Source of the DNA: Nannobrachium achirus
Lineage: Eukaryota > Chordata > Actinopteri > Myctophiformes > Myctophidae
Direction: 5' to 3'
Assembly: GCA_963921795.1 (NCBI GenBank)
Contig: OY997644.1
Span: forward strand, 2,720,254 to 2,784,253
Length of the DNA stretch: 64,000 bases
A program made the position numbers and the translations under genes. Every line of letters begins with the position of its first letter. Positions within the stretch are counted from its first letter, which is position 1. Positions 51,301 to 60,300 of the stretch are shown in pieces. Below the pieces are notes generated by a model. That model had not been told where the DNA came from and searched no databases. It saw only the letters and a list, made by a program, of their open reading frames with translations.

Positions 51301-54300
51301 ATAAAATCTGGTTTTAATTGCGTTTGAGTATCTGGCACTCGTAATTCTAACTTGTTGCTGTTTTGTATTGCAGGATAAGAACCAGGTGAACGTGAGTCAG
51401 CTGTGTCTGGTGGACCTGGCTGGCAGTGAGCGCACCAGCAGGACCAGAGCCGAGGGCAATCGCCTCCGTGAAGCCGGTCAGTTCACTGTGTGCTACTGTG
51501 CTTTCTCTTGTGCAGACTTACCATGTATACAGTCAGGGTTCCCACGGTCATGAAATTCCTGGAAATATTTTGAAATTAGAAAAATATTTTTCCAGTACTG
51601 GAAAAGTTTTGGAATTTATCAAAGGTCCTGGACAAATTAAACATTGGCCAAATTGTCAAATATTAGAGGCAGAAATTGTGAAAATAGCAGATCTACATGC
51701 TCACAATGCCTCGCAGCACGAGGCATTGTGAGCATGTAGATCGGCTATTTTCACAATAGAACCGTGTTATACAAAATTCCTCAACTCGTAGTGCTCGTCA
51801 GGGTGAGGGGTCCCCAGTTCAAATATGCTTATTTCGGGGGTCACAGGCATGGCCTGAAAAGGTTGAGAACCACTGGCATACACTACCTGTCTTTGGGCAT
51901 TGCGCATAGGTGTAAGCGACCTGTTATTAAGCTGAATTATTGTTATATAGTCCTGGAAATTGGGTTAAATATTCTGGAAAAGTGTTGGAAAAGTTTTGGA
52001 AATTAATTTTTAAAAATGTGTGGGAACCCTGGAAGCTGAGTACCCCCTTCCCCTGACTATAGCGTTTCTGCTGTAATCAAAAGTCCAGTTCCAATGCCAA
52101 TATGTTCAAAAATAAAACGGCGTAATGCCAAATATACATTGATTTCTATTCAATAATAGTTGTACTAGTCGAGTTATTGATGTAATTTGATTTAACAATT
52201 TACAGATGAGCAGGTTCACGGCTGGGCTACACCAAAAAATGTGCGCATATGCGCGTACTGTCCGTGAAGACGCTCGCGTATGCGTAAACGCTCCAGGCTA
52301 CACCAAGGAGGGAGTATATGTGAGGAAGACCAGATAGTCTGTGTACAAAGCGCATACACATGCTTAAAAAATAGAACCGATCCTATTCTTAGGGAATGCG
52401 TATCCGTGGTTCGCGCTATCCGTACGCCTGGTGTAGCCGGCTGAATTGATAAACATTGGATCTATCCAAAACGCGCATACGCGTGCACAACCCGTATATG
52501 CACGCATACGCACTGACGCGCGCAAAACGGCTTGGTGTAGCCCGGCCGTCACAAAGTCTGTTAATGTTTTATCATTAACCATAACAGTAAAATACATATT
52601 CCCATTTTCTATTTTTTTTCTCCTGTACCCCTAGGGGTACACAATCTACACATACCCCCATTTGAGAGCTATACCCCCATTAGACTATAAAATAACAATG
52701 GATTTGCTGCATTACCTTGGGCTGTCCTTGCTTACTGTAAGTCGCTCTGGGTTGAGAGCGTCTGCTTAAATGCCTAAATTGTGATGTCCAAAACACAGGC
52801 AACATCAACCAGTCTCTGATGACCCTGCGCACGTGTATAGAGGTTCTGCGAGAGAACCAGATGTATGGGACAAATAAGGTCGGTGTTTGTATATTTTATA
52901 CTTATATATTACGCTCTCTTGGGTTTTTTCTCAGTAACGGTGGTTGGTTCTCACTGACTGATCCTCCTCTTTTGAGCAGATGGTGCCGTACAGAGACTCA
53001 AAAGTCACACATCTGTTCAAGAACTACTTTGACGGTGAAGGAAAGGTCCGGATGGTAGTGTGCGTGAACCCCAAAGCTGATGATTATGAAGAAACTATGG
53101 TAAGACTGGTTCACTTGCAGTGTAAAATACGGGTACACATTATTGTGTATCATTATTTTATGCTTTAACCCATTCAGGCCGGGAACACATTTTGCTGTTT
53201 GGGAGGGGCTTTACAGTACATGTACAGTATGTAGCAACATATTTGTTTTGTAGGCTAATTTCTGATTTAGCCCTATTCTATAGGTTAGGCCTAAATGGGT
53301 TAACTATTGAAAAAAATAGCAGATATTACAAGCTCACTGCGAGCTTGTAGATCTGCTATTTTTGAAAAATCGTGAAATTTAGAATTCTTTAAGTGTCTTT
53401 TGAATCCTTCTAAGGTTTTTTTGAAAAACCTATGTTTCCATGTCAGCAATCTGGCGAGCCATCATCAAAGAAAAGGTCCTTTTCACTTAACTGGAGCTCA
53501 GTTAGTCTGTTCTTGAGAGACTACTGTGTCATTGGTTCTCAAACCTTTTCATGTGAAGGACCCCCAAACTGATATTTATTTGGCCACGGACCCGCATCTC
53601 AAAATATCTAGTTCCAGGGACCACCCCGAAGCAAAATCTGAGTTACAAACGGTCGCTTTAAAAATACATATATTCAAAGATTTGCACACATTTTCACGAT
53701 TTTTTCAAAAAATAGCAGATCTACAAGCTCGCAGCGCGGCACTCGGTGCCGCGCTGTGAGCTTGTAGATCTGCTATTTTTCAATAGTTAAAGCATTCAAT
53801 AATCCCAGGCCTAAAATGGGTTAAAATCAACAAAAAGTTGTATATTCCTAAGAATGATTTGTCCGACAATTTGTTTGTCAGCAGTAATAAACATTGCCGT
53901 GGTTGTTTTGTGTGTTGCAGCTGGTCATGCGATTCGCAGAGATGACCCAGGAAGTGGAAGTGGCCCGGCCGGTAGACCGGCCAATCTGTGTCCTGGCGTC
54001 TGGACGCAGACACAGGAACCAGGCCTTCAGGGAAGAGCTGTCGCGCAACCTGGAGGAGCGTGGGGGACCCTGCAACCCTGGTAATGTTGCTTTTACAGAC
54101 TGTACAGGGTTCCCACGGTCATGAAATTCCTGGAAATATTTTGAAATTTGAAAAAAATATTTTTCCAGTACTGGAAATGTTTTGTAATTGATCAAGGGTC
54201 CTGGAAGGTCCTGGAAAAAATAGCTATGCATTGTCTTTGGTTATTGATTTTGTTAATACCTCTGAAATGACAAATTTAACATTGGCCATTGGGTGTTGCG

Positions 54301-57300
54301 CTCTGAAAATGGCAGAGCTACAAGCTCACAACACGTGGCGTTGAGACTTGAGAGCTTGTAGATCGGCTATTTTCAGCATGCAACCAAGTGTAAAATGAGG
54401 CATTACGATGCAATCAAGGCCCACCAAAACACATTTGTTGACATCAACTGTAGATTTAGTCGACTAAATATAATTTAGATTTTGGTCTGACTAAAACTAA
54501 ATGAAATTTGATTCAAAAGACTGACTAAAACTAAAATCTAAATTTGCTGAACATTCACTGTTAACAGATGACCCATCATTGCTGAGTCGGCTCTTTGAGA
54601 GCCTTCCTCCCATGCCTCCTTGTGAGCTGATGGACCCTACAGATGACCAGACTCTGCCCCGCCTCATAGAGGTCCTGGAGAAAAGGATTCGCATCCGACA
54701 AATGACGATGGAGCAATTAAACAACACCGGTAAGGATCAAGAGTGTTTTTCGTCACCGCGGTAGCCTGGTACCGTAGCTACAGTATAGTTTACTGTACAA
54801 CGCGTCAAACGCATCGATGGGCACACGTAGACATCAAAGAGATTGACGCGTTGACATAGGGCTGTCACAATTATTACATAATCGTCTAATCGTGATTATT
54901 TGACATTATCGCAATTATTTTGTCATAATCGTCATAATCGTGAATGTTGAAATGTCAGAAATAGTGGAAATAGCAGATCTACAAGCTTGCAACGCGTTGT
55001 GAGCTTGTAGATCGGCTATTTCCACTATCAATGTTATTTTTTAAGTAGTAAGTTGTCAAATATGTCAGTAATGTATTTGTATATTTAGGTTATGTGTCAT
55101 ATCTACCATATGCAACTTCAAAGCCTAAAAGCCAAACAGAAATGTAATTATCAACGACAAATACACAATTAAATCGTTAATCGCCAATTATTTGAGTGAC
55201 AATTAATCGTCATGTGAAATTTCATATGGTGACAGCCCTACGTTGACACCTCGTGGGCATCCGATGAGTTGATAAATAAAACAAAACTAAGATTCCTTAA
55301 ATTGGAAAACAAATGAAGTAGTGACAATAGCAGACAAATGGCGCAACGAGTTGTCAGTTTGTAGATCTGCTATTTTCACTAGTTTAGGTCCCAGGCGAAT
55401 GTCTAATTTCTCATTTGGGTCAGAGGCGAAAAGGTTTGCGAGCCACTCTAATATACATTCTAATAGTTTAAACGATTGCCTATGTGTTCACTTCATAGCC
55501 ATTCTAATAGTTTAAACGATTGCCTATGTGTTCACTTCATAGCAAACATGTTGAGGAACAGGCAGAACGACTTTGACAGCCTTGCTTCGACCAAGGATAA
55601 CCTCATCCACGACCAGAGGACCAAGCTGGAAGAGAAAGACAAAATCGTGTCAAATCAGAAGGCAGAGATGGAACGATTGGAGAAGAAATCCAAAATGCTG
55701 GAATACAAGGTTTGGCCTGCCATTACTACCTTTTCATAGTATGCCTTTTCTAAAAAGAAAATGGAGCGCAACATGTAGTGAACACTTTGAATGCCATACG
55801 TTTGCCATAACTATTTGCTGCCAAGGCTTTTTCCTATTGTATTTACCTGTTTCTCGGCGGCTCCGTGTACCCGTCCCGGCGCATGCACATTGTGTGCGCG
55901 AAGGTTTCCGATTCACGGCCACCGAAAGTCCTTTCTTTCACACAGAGAAGAAAAAAATGCAACCACGAAGATCCGTGTGTAAGTTATGGTCTGTAGAAAA
56001 TGGGCCCTTTTAACCAAACGTGTGATATGGGAAAAGAAGGCGAGATATATGCATTTCTCTGCAGCCAAAATGAACACAACTCAATGGGCGCCGGAAGTCA
56101 CCGGATGTAGTATTCCGCGAGGCATCATGGGAAATTGAGTCCCCTCACTCACTGCTGCCAGCGCAGTGGCTACCAGTTAACCATGGTAACCAGTTAATGC
56201 ATCAGCTAACGTGTTAACGGGGCGGCAGCACATAGATATAAAAAGCTAGATGCCTCATTGGCCACTGCAGTTCATTGGAGCGACGAGCAACAACTGGAGA
56301 GCGGACGTTCACAATTGCCGGAGACCACGCGGTCAGTCATGTGACTACTAGCCAATCACAGCGTGTATTTTTCGTGACTTATTAATCCATCCATTTCCTG
56401 ATGTTGCGCGGCTGCGCAGCTCAGCTGTTCTTACAGGCTGTGTACGTAAAGGCCCGCCCCACCTGCCTCTGATTGGCCAACAACTTCTGGTGTCTGTGAC
56501 GCACGTGGAAGTGGGAAACCACCGGTCGCCGAGTCCCACGATCTCACGCGTCAGAGCCAAAGGGGGCGTCTACCTTTCTATGTCTATGCGGCAGCACTTC
56601 ACGCGGGGGAATTGTTAACACATGTGGGAACGTGTGGCACTCCAGGTGTTAAAACATTTTTGATATATTTTTGTTCTTGTTTAAAACTTTGTAACGCTCC
56701 TCGTTCTTCAGATCGACATCCTGCAGAAGACCACCAACATCTACGAGGAGGACAAGCGCACGCTGACGCAGGAGTTGGAGACGCGCGAGCACAGGCTGCA
56801 GTCAGAGTTTGCGGAGAGGCGGCGCTTGGAGCAGCGCATGCAGGGCGTGGTCGTTGACACCAAGATGAAGTGGGAGAAGGAGTGTGTAAGTTGACAGACA
56901 TGGTGTATTTTTAACACCACATGGTTTGAATTAAAATATTTATCATAATTTGAGTTTTGGGGATGGGTGGCTCAAAATATTTCCTTATATTAAGGGTCTC
57001 AAACCTGTTTAGTTTGTAGGTTTCTATTCAGTTAACTTTGTTTTTTGCAACGCTTTGTGAGCTTGTAGATCTGCTATTTTCAGAGCGCAACCAAACAAAA
57101 TGAATTGTTCTCCACTAGTCCCTCCCTAACATTTTTAGCTTTTATTTGAACGGTCATCTCGGTTTTAGTCATCATAACGTTTTTTATTTAGTGAGAAAAG
57201 GTAGTCGACCAACATTTTTCGTCATGTTTGTAATCGAAATGAACACCGTTTGCGCGTTCCTCCCGTCTCACAGGACAGGAGAGTGAACGCCAAGCAGGTG

Positions 57301-60300
57301 GAGATGCAGAACAAACTGTGGGTCAAGGATGAGAAGTTGAAGCAGTTGAAGGCCATCGTGACGGAGGGCAGCGGCAGTTCAACCACCGATCAACTAGAAA
57401 CACCCAAGCGACCCGCCAGAGAGAGGGACCGCAGCGCCGCCCCACCACAGAAGAGGTCCGCCTCGCCATCAGCCACGCCCGTAAGTCATTTGTTGTCGTT
57501 TACACCGGTTCTATTGTCGTTGATGTTGAACGGTGTCTGTGCGTTAAGTAAATGTTGTAGGGTACAGGGATGTTGAACCGCCTTCAGCGTAGTGAGTACC
57601 TGGGACCATGGGTGATTGTTCAAGTGGGTCCCGACTCCCAGGGTAATTGAGTAGGTTTCTTCTTATCAACACTAGGGGTGGCAAGAATCTTGCGATGCAA
57701 TACATGATACTTGGGTCACGATGCAATAGTATCACGATATATTGCAAATCTTTGCGATACGATACTATTGCGATATATCAGCTTTAAAAGCCGAAGGCGC
57801 TGCTCTAATGGTGTTGCTTTCGTTGTTCGCAGCCATTTTCTCGAGAGACCTCACTCACTGAACGTGGGAAGGGGAAGTAGCTACTAAAGTACAGTGACAT
57901 CTAGAGGCAGCGGAGTGTCAGGACCGGACTTCTACCATTGGTTCCTATGCATGGGAACATATTTTATTTTCCTCCAAGTATCGCGATACTATGGCCTGAA
58001 GTATTGATACAGTATTGGCCAATAAACTATTGCGATGTATTGCCAATTGCCATATCGATTATATTGCCCACCCCTAATCGACACACAGCAATCTATCGAG
58101 TCAGGGTTTGTCTGTCACCGGTTAGCAAGGGAGAGCTTGTAATCTGCAAACGGCTGGCTTTTAAATCTTCAAATCTTGCAGGGCCAGTGACTGTTTAAGG
58201 TTAGAAAAGCCCAGACCCTCCTTAAATTAAAACCTTTAATTATTGCCACTTCCTTCCATTTGTATTCAATTCATTGATATCCCTATTCCTGTATCATGTC
58301 AGATCATCACGTTTCAGCCTGGTGTTAAAAGTTTTCTTTTGATTTCAGCACACACGTGTTATCACGGGAAAACGGTGTCACGTGTTATCACGGGAAAACG
58401 GTGTATGTCCCATGGACACATCCATACTGAGTCTTGTATTTTGTGTCAGATGCAGGATGTGTACCGTTCAACATCACTGAAGATATCTTTCATCTTTATT
58501 TGTGATTTGTCATTTGCATGAACCTCAGCGTCTTCTGCTTAATTCCATTTCACGTTTGTACTCTTTGAGGAAAACCCATGTATCTTCAATACTCGCCTAG
58601 GGCTGTCACGATTATGACATTTTACATGACGATTAATTTTCTCTCAAATAATTGCGATTAACGATTTAATTGTGTTTTTGTCGTTGACAATTACATTTCT
58701 GTTTGGCTTGTAGGCTTTGAAGTTGCACATGGCAGATATGACACATAACCTTAAATATACAATGAAATTACTGACATATTTGACAACTTTATACTTAAAA
58801 AAGAACATTGATAGTGGAAATAGCTCGCGATGCGACGCGTTGTGAGCTTGTAGATCTGCTATTTCCACTATCTTTGACTTTCTTAAAAATATATGAACAT
58901 TTTTCAACATGGAAACGATTATGACGATTATGAAAAATAATCACGATTAGACGATTATGTAATAATTGTGACAGCCCTATACTCGCCCCCCTCCCCTTCC
59001 TTCACTCACTTTTTAGGACATGCGCCAAACTCCTTTCTGCCAAAACCCAGCCAACCTTAGAGCAGGTCAGGAGCCCTACCCCACCTCCTGCTCCATCACC
59101 AGCAGCACCACCACCACCTCTACAAGTAGTCTCTCAGTAGCCTCTTGCATCTCTGACTGGGAGCAGAGGCTCCCTGTAGACCCCAGACAGGGTAGGCAGC
59201 CTGGAACGGTTACCCCCCAGTACGGAAGCAGCAGTGTTGGGCGCAGGAGAGGCCAGCGCTGGGCCACAGACGCTGAGACCCCTGGCGGCAGGCCCTATGG
59301 GTCAAACCTAGAGTCAGGCCCCAGGGTTAGTGAGTTTCAACTATTCCTGTAGAATGTCCACGTTAAGGCGTGTTCATGTAGTCTGCCGTCTGTAAAATGC
59401 ATCCGTAGTACACAAAGTAGATGCCTGTGCTCGTTCTGATTATGTTGGTGACATGTTGCATTCTGTCCACCATAGTTGCTTTTACAGGGTTCCCACGGTT
59501 ATGAAATTCCTGGAAATATTTTGAAATTAGACAAATATTTTTCCAGTACTGGAAAAGTTTCTGAATTGATCAAGGGTCCTGGAAGGTCCTGGAAAAAATA
59601 GCTATGCATTGTCTTAGGTTATTGATTTTGTTAATACCTCTGAAATGACAAATTAAACATTGGTCAAATTGTCAAATATTAGAGTCAGAAATTGTGAAAA
59701 TTATTTTCACAATAGAACCGTGTTATACAAAATTCCTCAACTCTTAGTGCTCGTCAGCGTGCCGGGTCCCCAGTTAAAACATGATTATTTCGGGGGTCAC
59801 GGCCTGAAAAGATTGAGAACCACTGGCATACACTACCTGTCTTTGGGCATTGCGCATAGGAGTAAGCGACTTGTTATTGAGCTGAATTATTGTTATATAG
59901 TCCTGGAAATTGGGTTAAATATTCTGGAAAAGTTTTGGAAATGAATTTGTAAAAATGTGTGGGAACCCTGTTGTAGTCTGCCGTCTGTAAAATGCATCCG
60001 TAGTACACAAAGTAGATGCCTGTGCTCGTTCTGATTATGTTGGTGACATGTTGCATTCTGTGACTGTCCACCATACACCAACACGGAGCTTTGTCATCAG
60101 CGCGTCATAGCTGGGGGCGGAGTCAAGCGTGGGGGAAATATTTAACAACCCCCATTAGTAGAATGGGGTTTTCTGTGTTTTCAAATCCGATTTTTTTTTT
60201 TATAGTATAGCGATGTTTTAATTAATTGCAATGTCTTACATTGATTCCTTGGTTGCCAATGGACAAAAAATGATGCATTTAAAATTAAACGGCTTTGGGA

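Noticed and set aside
1596-53780. The recurring hairpins as a CRISPR-like array
   Set aside because: Spacing is irregular over tens of kb, each copy lies in a transposon with terminal repeats, and the host is a vertebrate.
55573-56013. 146-aa open frame overlapping exon 15 and intron 15
   Set aside because: Wrong frame through the exon and unrelated GC-rich intron sequence after it.
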